Assembly (NCBI GenBank): GCA_964451375.1
Contig: CAYVIN010000032.1
Coordinates: forward strand, 1-42,776
Direction: 5' to 3'
Length of the DNA stretch: 42,776 bases
Source: JAGXQV01 sp964451375
GTDB lineage: Bacteria; Pseudomonadota; Gammaproteobacteria; Burkholderiales; Sulfuricellaceae
The translations under genes and the position numbers were made by a program. This document shows positions 34,307-42,775 of the stretch, piece by piece (positions within the stretch are counted from its first letter, which is position 1; every line of letters starts with the position of its first letter). Under the pieces are notes generated by a model. It did no database searches. It worked only from the letters and a program-made list of their open reading frames with translations, and had not been told where the DNA came from.

Positions 34307-34312
34307 ATTATA
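34307..34312 (-). promoter_or_regulatory. Candidate -10 box of the tRNA-Pro gene
   Basis: A perfect TATAAT on the minus strand, nine bases before the first tRNA base. The expected -35 region shows no good match. It lies just after the merR-type gene stop (34333), so read-through from that operon is also possible. Confidence 0.5.
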
Positions 34313-34332
34313 GCGGAAGTCCCCGAATCAGG

Positions 34333-34761
34333 CTAGCCTTGCAGAGTGACGATGATACTCTTGATCTCATTACGCACTAACGCCATATTAAACCGATTTG
34401 CCAATGGTAGCGGCGCGGCTTCCCCGGCCAGCGATACTGCTGCAGGAGAAACCACACTGCTCGCCGGCGGCGGAGTCGGCTCATGTTTCGGCGCTTCACC
34501 ACCTTCCAGCACATGACGCGCCCCGTCTATGGTGTAGCGGTCTTCATAGAGCAACTCGCGAATACGACGAATCAGCAAGACCTCGTGATGCTGATAATAA
34601 CGACGATTACCGCGCCGCTTGACCGGCTTCAACTGGGTAAACTCCTGCTCCCAGTAACGCAGGACGTGCGGCTTGACATCGCACAACTCACTCACTTCAC
34701 CAATGGTGAAGTAACGTTTCGCCGGGATCGGCGGCAGTTCGCTTTTAGCTGCTTGTTCCAT
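34333..34761 (-). CDS. MerR-family transcriptional regulator
   Basis: A 142-residue MerR-type protein. The winged helix-turn-helix is at about 17-85 (YFTIGEVSELCDVKPHVLRYWEQEF, then the wing KRRGNRRYYQHHEV). The C-terminal part is short, Pro/Ala-rich and lacks metal-binding cysteines, so it is not a metal sensor. Genes of this type sit beside ihfA in many beta- and gammaproteobacteria. The start overlaps the ihfA stop by 17 bases. The target is unknown. Confidence 0.9.
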   Translation of the reverse strand: MEQAAKSELPPIPAKRYFTIGEVSELCDVKPHVLRYWEQEFTQLKPVKRRGNRRYYQHHEVLLIRRIRELLYEDRYTIDGARHVLEGGEAPKHEPTPPPASSVVSPAAVSLAGEAAPLPLANRFNMALVRNEIKSIIVTLQG

Positions 34762-35047
34762 GTTGCGCCGTTTCCACTAAAGCCTTGAGCTTTTGGCTGG
34801 CATGGAAGGTTACCACCCGACGGGCCGTAATCGGTATTTCCTCGCCGGTTTTGGGGTTACGGCCCGGTCTTTCCGGTTTGTTGCGAAGCTCAAAATTTCC
34901 AAACCCAGAAAGTTTTACCCCATCCCCCTTTTCCAGAGATATACGGACTTCCTCAAAGAAGGATTCCACCATATCTTTTGCTTCGCGCTTGTTCAGTCCG
35001 ACTTTCTCAAAAAGGAGGTCTGCCAATTCGGCTTTGGTTAACGTCAT
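34745..35047 (-). CDS. ihfA: Integration host factor alpha subunit
   Basis: A 100-residue HU/IHF-fold protein. With IhfB it bends DNA sharply at specific sites. The signature is present as GFGNFELRNKPERPGRNPKTGEEI, with the minor-groove-intercalating proline region at RPGRNPKTG. The length matches E. coli IhfA (99). It follows pheT by nine bases, the classic pheST-ihfA order. A Shine-Dalgarno site is not strong, so translation may be coupled to pheT. Confidence 0.97.
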   Translation of the reverse strand: MTLTKAELADLLFEKVGLNKREAKDMVESFFEEVRISLEKGDGVKLSGFGNFELRNKPERPGRNPKTGEEIPITARRVVTFHASQKLKALVETAQHGTSS

Positions 35048-35056
35048 ATAATGTCC

Positions 35057-37411
35057 TCAACTACGTAATTTGGCGTCAAAACGGGCGCTTAGAATTTGCA
35101 CCAAAGAAGCGACTACTGAGTCGGTTTCTTCGTCGGTCAAAGTTTTTTGAGTATCTTGCATCAGCACCCGGAATGCAAGACTTTTTTTACCTAAATCAAT
35201 ACCTTTGCCGCGATACACGTCAAACAGGGTTAATTCAATCACGCTCGCGGGGTGCTCAACTTGAAGGGCTTCCAACATCGTAGCCACTTCGATTTTCTCG
35301 TCTACGATAACGGCAATGTCGCGACGCACCGGCGGAAAGCGCGATACCTCGACGAACGCCGGAATGGCGCGTTGCAGCAACACAGGCAAATCCACTTCAA
35401 ACAACATCGCGGAACCTGCCAAGCCGTATTTTTGCTGCCATTTGGGATGCAATGCGCCGATCCAGCCCACTACTTCACCCCCTACCGCTATCCGGGCGGA
35501 TTGACCAGGATGGAGCGCCGGATGGATGGCAGCTTCAAACCTCGGCACGACTGGGTAAAACAGCGCCTCGACATCGGCTTTCACGTCGTAAAAATCCACC
35601 CAACGCGCCGCTTCACCCCATTGCTCGGCCTTCGCCGAACCATAACACAGGCCGCCGATGCGTAACGGCTGCGCGAAGCCGTTTTCCAGGCGGGAAAAGC
35701 AACGGCCCGCCTCAAACAAGCGCACCCGATCCTGGCGGCGATTGAGGTTAAAAACCAGACGATCCAGCAAACCGCCGAACAACGTCGAACGCATCACGCT
35801 CATCTGGCTGGCGATTGGGTTGAGCAGCCGCACCGGCTGGACATTTCCGCCCAAATCGGCCTCCCAGCTTTCGTCAACGAAGGAATAACTGACGATTTCC
35901 TGATAATCGCGGGCGGTCAGCAGAGTTTTCACCGCATGAACGGTGCGTTCGTTTTCCGCCCTCGGCAGCATGCGCAGATGGCCAGCTGGTGGATTTTCCG
36001 GAACTTGGTCGTAGCCGTTCAGACGCGCCACTTCCTCGATAAAATCTTCCTCGATGGCCAAGTCGAAACGATGGCTGGGCGGGGTAACTTGAAAAACACC
36101 GGCCTGTTCGCTGAAGTTAAATTGCAGGCGTCTCAATAATTCATCAATACGCGGATTGGGTATTTCAATTCCCAGAATCCGCCGCACCCGCTCGCCGCGC
36201 AGTGCCACTTTCTCGCGTATTGGCAGGTTCGCCAACACTTCGACCACTTCGCCTGGCTGTCCGCCGCAGATTTCCAGAATCAGAGCCGTCGCACGTTCCA
36301 GCGCAATGGGGGCAAGTTCGAAATCCACGCCGCGTTCATAGCGATACGAGGAATCGGAACCGAATCCCAGACGGCGCGACTTGCCCGCGATCACTGCCGG
36401 ATTGAAGAAAGCGCTTTCCAGGAAGATATCGATTGTCGCATCCGATACCGAGCTTTCCGCACCGCCCATGATGCCGGCCAGCGCGAGGGCTTTCTGGTCG
36501 TCGGAAATGACCAGCATGTCTGATTGCAGAGTAATGGTCTGATCGTTCAACAGCTTGAGCTGCTCACCCTCCCTGGCGAAGCGCGGGACGATCGTACCGC
36601 TGATTTTCGCGGCATCGAAGGCATGCATGGGCTGCCCAAGTTCGAGCAGGATGTAGTTGGTCACGTCAACCAGCGGGCTGATGCTGCGCAGACCACTGCG
36701 CTCCAGGCGCTTCATCATCCAGGCTGGGGACGGTGCCTTGGCATTCACACCGCGAATTATCCGCCCCGCGTAGCGCGGGCAGGCTTGCGGCGCATCCAGA
36801 CGCACCGCGATGCTATCTTTTACGACTGCTGGAACCGGCGCGATTTCCAGCCGCTTCAGCATCGCCCCGGTGATCGCCGCCACCTCCCGCGCCACTCCAA
36901 ACAGCGACAGACAATCGCTGCGATTGGGGGTGAGCTTGAGGGTAAACAGCTTGTCATCGAGGTCGAGATAGGTACGGATATTTTGCCCCACCGGCGCATC
37001 TGCCGGCAGCAGCAGCAAACCGTTGCTTTCCTCGGCCAGACCGAGTTCCTTGGCGGAGCACAACATGCCAAACGATTCCACGCCGCGCAACTTGGCCTGC
37101 TTGATTTCGATGCCGGGCAACTTCGCCCCGACCATTGCGCAAGGCACTTTTGCGCCGACCGCCACATTCGCTGCGCCACAGACGATCTGCAACGGCTCGC
37201 CACCGGCGTCCACCTTGCACACGTTGAGCCGGTCGGCCTGGGGATGTTTGGTGACTTCCAGCACTTGAGCCACCACCAAGCCATCGAAAGCCGGTGCGAC
37301 GGATTCCAGCGCCTCGACCTCAAGCCCTGCCATGGTCAACTCATGGGCCAGCGCATCGCTGTTCAACGACGGATCGACGAAAGTACGCAGCCAGTTTTCG
37401 GAAAATTTCAT
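35057..37411 (-). CDS. pheT: Phenylalanyl-tRNA synthetase beta subunit
   Basis: A 784-residue beta subunit (E. coli 795), which pairs with PheS in an alpha2-beta2 enzyme. The N-terminal tRNA-binding (EMAP/OB) domain is at about 40-150 (HPQADRLNVCKVDAG). B3/4 editing and B5 domains follow, and the C-terminal FDX-ACB anticodon-binding domain is at about 690-784 (RFPPVRRDIAVIVDEKI). No interruption is seen. It lies 42 bases after pheS. Confidence 0.97.
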   Translation of the reverse strand: MKFSENWLRTFVDPSLNSDALAHELTMAGLEVEALESVAPAFDGLVVAQVLEVTKHPQADRLNVCKVDAGGEPLQIVCGAANVAVGAKVPCAMVGAKLPGIEIKQAKLRGVESFGMLCSAKELGLAEESNGLLLLPADAPVGQNIRTYLDLDDKLFTLKLTPNRSDCLSLFGVAREVAAITGAMLKRLEIAPVPAVVKDSIAVRLDAPQACPRYAGRIIRGVNAKAPSPAWMMKRLERSGLRSISPLVDVTNYILLELGQPMHAFDAAKISGTIVPRFAREGEQLKLLNDQTITLQSDMLVISDDQKALALAGIMGGAESSVSDATIDIFLESAFFNPAVIAGKSRRLGFGSDSSYRYERGVDFELAPIALERATALILEICGGQPGEVVEVLANLPIREKVALRGERVRRILGIEIPNPRIDELLRRLQFNFSEQAGVFQVTPPSHRFDLAIEEDFIEEVARLNGYDQVPENPPAGHLRMLPRAENERTVHAVKTLLTARDYQEIVSYSFVDESWEADLGGNVQPVRLLNPIASQMSVMRSTLFGGLLDRLVFNLNRRQDRVRLFEAGRCFSRLENGFAQPLRIGGLCYGSAKAEQWGEAARWVDFYDVKADVEALFYPVVPRFEAAIHPALHPGQSARIAVGGEVVGWIGALHPKWQQKYGLAGSAMLFEVDLPVLLQRAIPAFVEVSRFPPVRRDIAVIVDEKIEVATMLEALQVEHPASVIELTLFDVYRGKGIDLGKKSLAFRVLMQDTQKTLTDEETDSVVASLVQILSARFDAKLRS

Positions 37412-37453
37412 GATCTCGGTTTAACCCAATTCCGTTTAATATCGCCGGAACTC

Positions 37454-38473
37454 TTAGTTGAATTGCTTCAAGAAGCGCAAGTCGTTCTCGTAAAACAAAC
37501 GCAAGTCGTTCACCCCGTAGCGCAGCATCGTCAATCGATCCGGCCCCATCCCAAAGGCAAACCCCTGGTATTTCTGCGAGTCGATATTGACGTGTTTCAA
37601 CACGTTGGGATGCACCATCCCGCAGCCGCCGACTTCCAGCCAGCCGGTATGGCTGCACACCCGGCAACCGTCACCACCGCAAAACACACAGCCCATGTCG
37701 ATTTCGGCGGAAGGCTCGGTAAACGGAAAAAACGAAGGCCGAAAACGCACCTTGAGGTTTTCCTGCTCGAAGAAACGCCGCAGGAAGTCCGCGACCACGC
37801 CCTTTAGATCCGCAAAACTGACGTGTTCGTCAATCCACAGACCTTCGACCTGATGGAACATTGGCGAATGCGTCGCGTCGCTATCGACCCGATACACCCG
37901 CCCCGGTGCGATCACCTTGATCGGCGGTTGGTGCGACATCATGTAACGCACCTGGATCGGCGAGGTGTGGGTACGCAGCAAGTCCCCGCCCTCGACGTAA
38001 AAAGTGTCGTGCATGGAACGCGCGGGATGATCCTCGGGGGTGTTTAACGCCGTGAAATTGTAGAAATCGGTTTCGATTTCCGGCCCTTCTGCCACCGCAA
38101 AACCAACCGAACGAAACAGCTCTTCAATTCGATGCAAGGTCAGGTTGACCGGATGAAGCCCACCGGTTCCCATACCACGCCCAGACAGCGTAACGTCCAG
38201 CGCTTCCTTGGCAAGTTGCTCCTGAAGTTGCTGTTCCCGCAACGCTTCGCGGCGCTGATGCAGCGCCAGTTCGATCTGATCCTTAATCTGGTTGATCAAC
38301 GCACCGGCTTCGCGGCGCTCTTCCGCAGGCATCTTACCCAACTGCTTGAGCAGTTCGGTCAACGCCCCACTCTTACCAAGATAACGGGCCTTGGCCTGCT
38401 CCAGTTCAGCGGGGTTGTCGATGGCGGCAAATGCAGCCTGTGCTTCGTTCAGCAGTTGGTCGAGATTTTGCAT
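37454..38473 (-). CDS. pheS: Phenylalanyl-tRNA synthetase alpha subunit
   Basis: A 339-residue catalytic subunit. The N-terminal coiled coil for tRNA binding is at about 1-85. Class II motif 2 lies around FHQVEGLWIDEHV, and motif 3 is GMGPDRLTMLRYGVNDLRLF near the C-terminus. HPARSMHDTFYV is the conserved phenylalanine-site region. AGGAAA precedes the ATG. It lies 144 bases after rplT, across a terminator-like hairpin, so pheST may be controlled by attenuation or have its own promoter. Confidence 0.97.
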   Translation of the reverse strand: MQNLDQLLNEAQAAFAAIDNPAELEQAKARYLGKSGALTELLKQLGKMPAEERREAGALINQIKDQIELALHQRREALREQQLQEQLAKEALDVTLSGRGMGTGGLHPVNLTLHRIEELFRSVGFAVAEGPEIETDFYNFTALNTPEDHPARSMHDTFYVEGGDLLRTHTSPIQVRYMMSHQPPIKVIAPGRVYRVDSDATHSPMFHQVEGLWIDEHVSFADLKGVVADFLRRFFEQENLKVRFRPSFFPFTEPSAEIDMGCVFCGGDGCRVCSHTGWLEVGGCGMVHPNVLKHVNIDSQKYQGFAFGMGPDRLTMLRYGVNDLRLFYENDLRFLKQFN

Positions 38474-38496
38474 TTTCCTAGTCAGGTGCCAGGGTT

Positions 38497-38544
38497 AGGG
38501 GCCAAGTATAAGGTAACCCGGAGGTTTCCTAGTCCGTGGCCCCT
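38497..38544. repeat. Inverted arms and CCCT-type heptads before pheS
   Basis: AGGGGCCA (38497-38504) and TGGCCCCT (38537-38544) form an 8-bp dyad with a 32-base centre. To the right, CCCCTGATCCCTCGCCCCT follows a seven-base period ending in CCCT. It could be a small dispersed repeat or part of the pheST leader structure. Confidence 0.5.
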
Positions 38545-38573
38545 GATCCCTCGCCCCTGCATTCTCCAGACGT

Positions 38574-38601
38574 AAAAAAGGAGGCTGGCTAGCCTCCTTT
38601 T
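38574..38601 (-). terminator. Terminator/attenuator between rplT and pheS
   Basis: AAAAGGAGGCT/AGCCTCCTTTT has an 11-bp stem and a 4-base loop. On the minus strand it is followed by six T (complement of 38574-38579). It starts 16 bases after the rplT stop. It may end the thrS-infC-rpmI-rplT message or act as the pheST attenuator; no Phe-rich leader peptide was found. Confidence 0.85.
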
Positions 38602-38616
38602 CCGGTTTTAAGCCTA

Positions 38617-38973
38617 TCAGGCGAGGCTGGCCTTGGCTTGCTCCACGATCTTGGCAAAAGCGCCCTTATCGAACACAGCCAAATCGGCGAGAACCTTGCG
38701 GTCGATTTCGATAGCAGCCTTCTTCAGTGCATTCATGAATACGCTGTAGGTCATACCCAATTCACGGGCAGCTGCATTGATACGCACGATCCACAGAGCG
38801 CGAAACTGACGCTTGCGCTGGCGGCGATCACGATAGGCATATTGCCCTGCCTTCATCACCGCTTCGTTGGCGACGCGGAATACATTCTTGCGGCGACCGC
38901 GATAACCCTTGGCCTGATCCAATACTTTCTTGTGACGGGCGCGTGCCGTTACACCACGTTTAACTCTTGGCAT
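38617..38973 (-). CDS. rplT: 50S ribosomal protein L20
   Basis: A 118-residue L20, full length, with the family start MPRVKRGVTARARHKKVLDQAKGYRGRRKN. It binds 23S rRNA early in assembly and in many bacteria represses its own operon. AAGGAGA precedes the ATG at good spacing. It follows rpmI by 12 bases. Confidence 0.98.
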   Translation of the reverse strand: MPRVKRGVTARARHKKVLDQAKGYRGRRKNVFRVANEAVMKAGQYAYRDRRQRKRQFRALWIVRINAAARELGMTYSVFMNALKKAAIEIDRKVLADLAVFDKGAFAKIVEQAKASLA

Positions 38974-38985
38974 CTCATCTCTCCT

Positions 38986-39183
38986 TTAAGCGTAGGGCAT
39001 CATCGCGCGCACGGATTTCACGTCGCTGTGACTGACCATCGTGGTACCACGCAGTTGACGCTTGCGCTTGGTAGTTTTCTTGGTGAGGATGTGACGCAGA
39101 TTGGCGTGGGAACGCTTGAGACCGCCGCCACCCAGAGCTTTGAAGCGCTTCTTGGCGCCGCTCTTGGTTTTCATCTTAGGCAT
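38986..39183 (-). CDS. rpmI: 50S ribosomal protein L35
   Basis: A 65-residue L35, full length, with the pattern MPKMKTKSGAKKRFK and KRKRQLRG. AGGAG lies upstream of the ATG. It sits between infC and rplT as in almost all bacteria. In E. coli the rpmI region is the target of L20 autoregulation; I did not find the pseudoknot by eye. Confidence 0.97.
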   Translation of the reverse strand: MPKMKTKSGAKKRFKALGGGGLKRSHANLRHILTKKTTKRKRQLRGTTMVSHSDVKSVRAMMPYA

Positions 39184-39257
39184 GATAACTCCTAGTATTG
39201 CCAGTTTATAAACATAACGCTCAGTGTCCGGTTACCCGGCGCTTCATGGACTGGTCG

Positions 39258-39776
39258 CTACTTCTTTTTCGGCGACAGCACCATCACCATCTGACGCCCT
39301 TCCATCTTGGGAAACTGCTCGACCACACCATGTTCAAGCAAGTCGGCTTCGACGCGCTTGAGGAGCCGCAGCCCCAACTCCTGATGAGTCATTTCCCGTC
39401 CACGGAAGCGCAAAGTGATTTTGCACTTGTCGCCCTCTTCGAGGAAACGTACCAGATTACGCAACTTGACCTGGTAGTCGCCTTCGTCCGTTCCCGGACG
39501 AAACTTCACTTCCTTGACTTGGATTTGCTTTTGCTTGAGCTTGGCTTCGTGCTGTTTCTTACTCTCACGATATTTGAATTTTCCGTAGTCCATCAAGCGG
39601 CAAACTGGAGGCTGCGCCGTCGGCGCAATCTCAACCAAATCCACGTCGGCTTCTTCCGCCATTTGCAGAGCGGCCGTCGATGTGACGATACCGAGCTGCT
39701 CCCCTTCAACCCCAATCAAACGAATTTCCGGTGAGGTAATTTCGCCGTTAATTCGTGATTCCTTTGCCTGAGCGAT
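39258..39776 (-). CDS. infC: Translation initiation factor IF-3, ATC start
   Basis: A 172-residue IF-3 with an N-terminal domain, a linker and a C-terminal domain (QMVMVLSPKKK end). It binds the 30S subunit and proofreads the start codon. No ATG, GTG or early TTG fits the family N-terminus. The codon at 39774-39776 is ATC. It is in frame, preceded by TTGGAGAC, and begins the expected sequence (AQAKESRINGEITSPEIRL). Rare AUU/AUC/AUA starts are the known basis of IF-3 autoregulation. A TTG at 39719 would lose 19 conserved residues. It lies 40 bases after thrS. Confidence 0.93.
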   Translation of the reverse strand: MAQAKESRINGEITSPEIRLIGVEGEQLGIVTSTAALQMAEEADVDLVEIAPTAQPPVCRLMDYGKFKYRESKKQHEAKLKQKQIQVKEVKFRPGTDEGDYQVKLRNLVRFLEEGDKCKITLRFRGREMTHQELGLRLLKRVEADLLEHGVVEQFPKMEGRQMVMVLSPKKK

Positions 39777-39816
39777 AGCTAAGTCTCCAAGTCAGAAAAA
39801 AATAAATCGCGCCGCC

Positions 39817-41718
39817 TCAAGCTGCCATTTCGGCAGTTAGCCGCGCGATCAGCGCTTCCAGAGTCATTTGCCCGAGGTCTTCACCCTTGCGGTTACGCAA
39901 GGCAACCAGACCGCCAGCCACTTCCTTGTCGCCCACCACCAGCAGATAAGGCAGGCGCTGCAAACTATGTTCCCGGATTTTATAGGTAATTTTCTCATTC
40001 CTCAAGTCCGAAATTGCGCGGAAGCCTTTTTCGCGCAGGGCTTCGACCACTTGAGCAACATATCCGGCCTGGTTTTCCGAGATATTCAGCACCGCCAACT
40101 GGATCGGCGCGAGCCACAGCGGGAACGCACCAGCGTGGTGCTCGATGAGAATCCCCATGAAACGCTCCATCGAGCCGACGATGGCGCGATGCAGCATCAC
40201 CGGTATCTTGCGGCTGTTGTCTTCCGCCACGTATTCCGCGCCAAGGCGCGCCGGCAGGTTGAAATCGAGCTGGATGGTGCCGCATTGCCACATCCGCCCC
40301 AAACTGTCCTTCAGGGTAAATTCGATCTTCGGGCCGTAGAACGCACCTTCGCCCGGCTGGTAATCGAAATCCAGACCATTCTGTTTGAGCGCCGCAGCCA
40401 GATCTGCTTCCGCCTGATCCCAGGTTTCGTCGGTTCCCACGCGCTTTTCCGGGCGGGTAGAAAGTTTCACCAACACATCCGTGAAACCGAAGTCGTTGTA
40501 TACCTTATAGAGCATGCCAATGAATGCCGACACTTAGCCCTGAATCTGTTCTTCGGTGCAGAAAATATGCGCATCGTCCTGAGTAAAGCCGCGCACCCGC
40601 ATCAAGCCATGCAGGGCACCCGACGGCTCGTTGCGGTGGCAGGAACCGAATTCGGCAAGACGTAACGGCAAATCACGGTAACTATGCAAACCATGATTGA
40701 AAATCTGGATATGCCCCGGACAGTTCATCGGCTTGACCGCATAGTCACGGCTTTCCGAGGCGGTAGTGAACATGTTCTCGCGGTAATTCTGCCAGTGCCC
40801 GGACTTTTCCCACAGGGTACGATCCATCACTTGGGGGGTGCGCACTTCCTGGTAATCGTATTCGCGGAACTTGGCGCGCATGTATTGCTCGACCTGCTGC
40901 CAGATCGTCCAGCCTTTGGGATGCCAGAACACCATACCGGGCGCTTCGTCCTGCATATGAAACAGATCGAGATGCTTGCCCAGCTTGCGATGGTCGCGCT
41001 TTTCCGCCTCTTCCAGACGATGCAGATAGGCTTCCTGATCTTCCTTCTTGGCCCAGGCCGTGCCGTAGATACGCTGCAGCATCTCGTTCTTCGAGTCGCC
41101 GCGCCAATAAGCGCCAGCCACCTTCATCAACTTGAAAACCTTCAGCTTGCCGGTGGACGGCACATGCGGGCCGCGGCACAGGTCGGTGAATTCGCCCTGC
41201 GTATAGAGGGAAAGCTCCTGATCGCCGGGAATATCCTCAATGATCTGGGCTTTGTAGTTTTCGCCGATGCCCTGGAAATAAGCGATGGCGTCGTGACGCG
41301 AGGAAACCTTGCGCACCACAGGCAAATCGCGCTTGGCGATTTCAGCCATCTTCTTTTCGATAGCTTCCAGGTCTTCCGGGGTAAACGGGCGCTTGTAGGA
41401 GAAATCGTAGAAGAAGCCGTCTTCGATCACCGGACCGATGGTCACCTGCGCATCCGGGAACAGTTGCTTGACCGCCTGGGCCAGCAGATGCGCGGTGGAA
41501 TGACGGATGATTTCCAGACCGTCGCCATCCTTGTCGGTGACGATGGCAAGTTCGCTGTCGTTCTCGATGAGACAGGAAGCATCGACCAGCTTGCCGTTTA
41601 CCTTGCCAGCCAGCGCCGCGCGCGCCAACCCGGCACCGATCGAGACTGCGACCTCGGCAACGGTTACTGCTTTATCGAATGTACGCTCGGAACCATCCGG
41701 CAGACGAACTACAGGCAT
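39817..41718 (-). pseudogene. thrS: Threonyl-tRNA synthetase interrupted by an in-frame TAA
   Basis: The full frame would encode 633 residues (E. coli 642): TGS domain, editing domain, class II catalytic core and anticodon-binding domain. A TAA at 40534-40536 stops it after 394 codons (TEEQIQG), and the frame resumes without shift (GTG, then SAFIGMLYKVYNDFGF). Family members have Glu here, so GAA to TAA is the simplest change. The first part holds two zinc ligands (MNCPGH; DDAHIFC) and motif 2. The second holds the third ligand (LHRAIVGS) and motif 3. Since thrS is essential, a sequence error, a second copy, suppression or re-initiation at the adjacent GTG must be considered. Confidence 0.9.
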
Positions 41719-41730
41719 TTACGTCTTCCA

Positions 41731-41761
41731 AAATAAAACCGGCACCCCAAGTGGGGTGCCG
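41731..41761 (-). terminator. Terminator-like hairpin between tRNA-Val and thrS
   Basis: CGGCACCCC/GGGGTGCCG has a 9-bp stem and a 4-base loop. On the minus strand it is followed by TTTTATTT (complement of 41731-41738). It ends only 12 bases before the thrS ATG, so it could act as a leaky tRNA terminator or a thrS attenuator. Confidence 0.85.
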
Positions 41762-41768
41762 ATGTAGC

Positions 41769-41845
41769 TGGTAGGCGCGATTGGACTCGAACCAACGACC
41801 CCCACCATGTCAAGGTGATGCTCTAACCAGCTGAGCTACGCGCCT
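41769..41845 (-). tRNA. tRNA-Val (anticodon GAC)
   Basis: A 77-base cloverleaf on the minus strand, with encoded CCA. The acceptor stem is AGGCGCG/CGCGCCT. The anticodon loop TTGACAT gives GAC, for GUC and GUU codons. The D and T arms are canonical, and the body is near-identical in pattern to E. coli tRNA-Val(GAC). It lies 50 bases upstream of thrS. Confidence 0.97.
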
Positions 41846-41857
41846 AAAAGAGCGAGC

Positions 41858-41886
41858 ATCATACCCCAACTTGAGACGATATTCAA
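41858..41886 (-). promoter_or_regulatory. Sigma-70 promoter of tRNA-Val
   Basis: On the minus strand, TTGAAT (41881-41886) and TATGAT (41858-41863) are exactly 17 bases apart. The -10 box ends 12 bases before the tRNA. There is no room for another promoter before thrS except inside the tRNA, so this may also drive thrS-infC-rpmI-rplT. Confidence 0.7.
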
Positions 41887-42003
41887 ACTTCTATACTCTT
41901 TGCTCTACAAATATTGTGGACTGCCTATCTTGCAGACACATGCCGCTCTCCGCAAGCAAGCCACAATTGACTGACTTAAAACAATATTTTTGGAAATGCA
42001 CTA

Positions 42004-42618
42004 ATGAACCTATTTTACTGGATGGATATCTGCGCTGTTGCGGTTTGCGCTATCACGGCAACGCTTGAGGCTGGACGCAAGGAAATGGATCTATTTGGAG
42101 TATTAGTCGTTGGACTGGTTTCCGGTGTTGGTGGCGGCACTGTACGAGATACGCTTCTAGGGCGATTACCGGTATTCTGGGTAGGCGATGAAACATATCT
42201 GGTTTCGGCCTTGGTCGCCGGATTGTTGGCATTTTTTGCTGCCCGGAAAATACGCCTGCCGGCAAATTTTTTCCTTATTCCCGACGCCGTGGGGATGGCT
42301 CTGTTTACCGTAATCGGGAGCGGCATTGCAACGCAACTCGGATTTTCCTGGCTGATTTGCGCGTTGATGGGAGTGGTAACCGCAGTCTGCGGTGGAATTA
42401 TTCGCGATGTACTTTGTAATGAAATTCCGTTAATTTTCCGCACCGAGATATACGCTACGGCCTCTCTGTCAGGCGCTTTGCTAATGATAGCCCTGACGCG
42501 AAACGGCGTTTCATCAAATAGCGCCGGCATCATCTCTATGCTGGTTATTGTCGCTGTGCGGCTGGCGGCTATTCGCTGGCAAATACATTTGCCACGCTTC
42601 AAATCACATACTGACTGA
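42004..42618 (+). CDS. TRIC/UPF0126 (YicG-like) channel protein
   Basis: A 204-residue inner-membrane protein made of two UPF0126 repeats, with about seven helices. The paired glycine-rich motifs VSGVGGGTVRD (first repeat) and TAVCGGIIRDVL (second repeat) are the family signature. Prokaryotic TRIC proteins form trimeric monovalent-cation channels. The start has only a weak ribosome-binding site. It is divergent from tRNA-Val, and its C-terminus is about 105 bases from the right end repeat. Nothing suggests truncation. Confidence 0.93.
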   Translation: MNLFYWMDICAVAVCAITATLEAGRKEMDLFGVLVVGLVSGVGGGTVRDTLLGRLPVFWVGDETYLVSALVAGLLAFFAARKIRLPANFFLIPDAVGMALFTVIGSGIATQLGFSWLICALMGVVTAVCGGIIRDVLCNEIPLIFRTEIYATASLSGALLMIALTRNGVSSNSAGIISMLVIVAVRLAAIRWQIHLPRFKSHTD

Positions 42619-42721
42619 GTTCACCAAGCTTAGAAATCGTCACCCCCACTTCACGGCCCAGACAGGCCTGACAAGCCATCAGGCCGCGCATTCCAGCAGC
42701 GTGATAATTCTTGTCGTATAT

Positions 42722-42775
42722 CTAACCCGGATTTTTCACAAAGAAGGGCGAATCTCGTTTAACCAATTGATATAA
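42722..42775. repeat. Inverted end repeat, right copy
   Basis: This is the reverse complement of 1-54 with a single mismatch opposite position 51 and 50 matching bases at the outer end. Together with the left copy it marks both contig ends. Bases 42619-42721 hold no supported gene. Confidence 0.9.

Noticed and set aside
36524..37807. 427-codon plus-strand frame across pheT and pheS
   Set aside because: It is antisense to two certain genes and arises from their GC-rich codon use.
39817..41718. Reading the two thrS pieces as two independent normal genes
   Set aside because: They are in the same frame, adjacent, and together match one synthetase; neither has a complete catalytic core.
40684..41736. 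350-codon plus-strand frame across thrS
   Set aside because: It is antisense to thrS and has no ribosome-binding site or domain.
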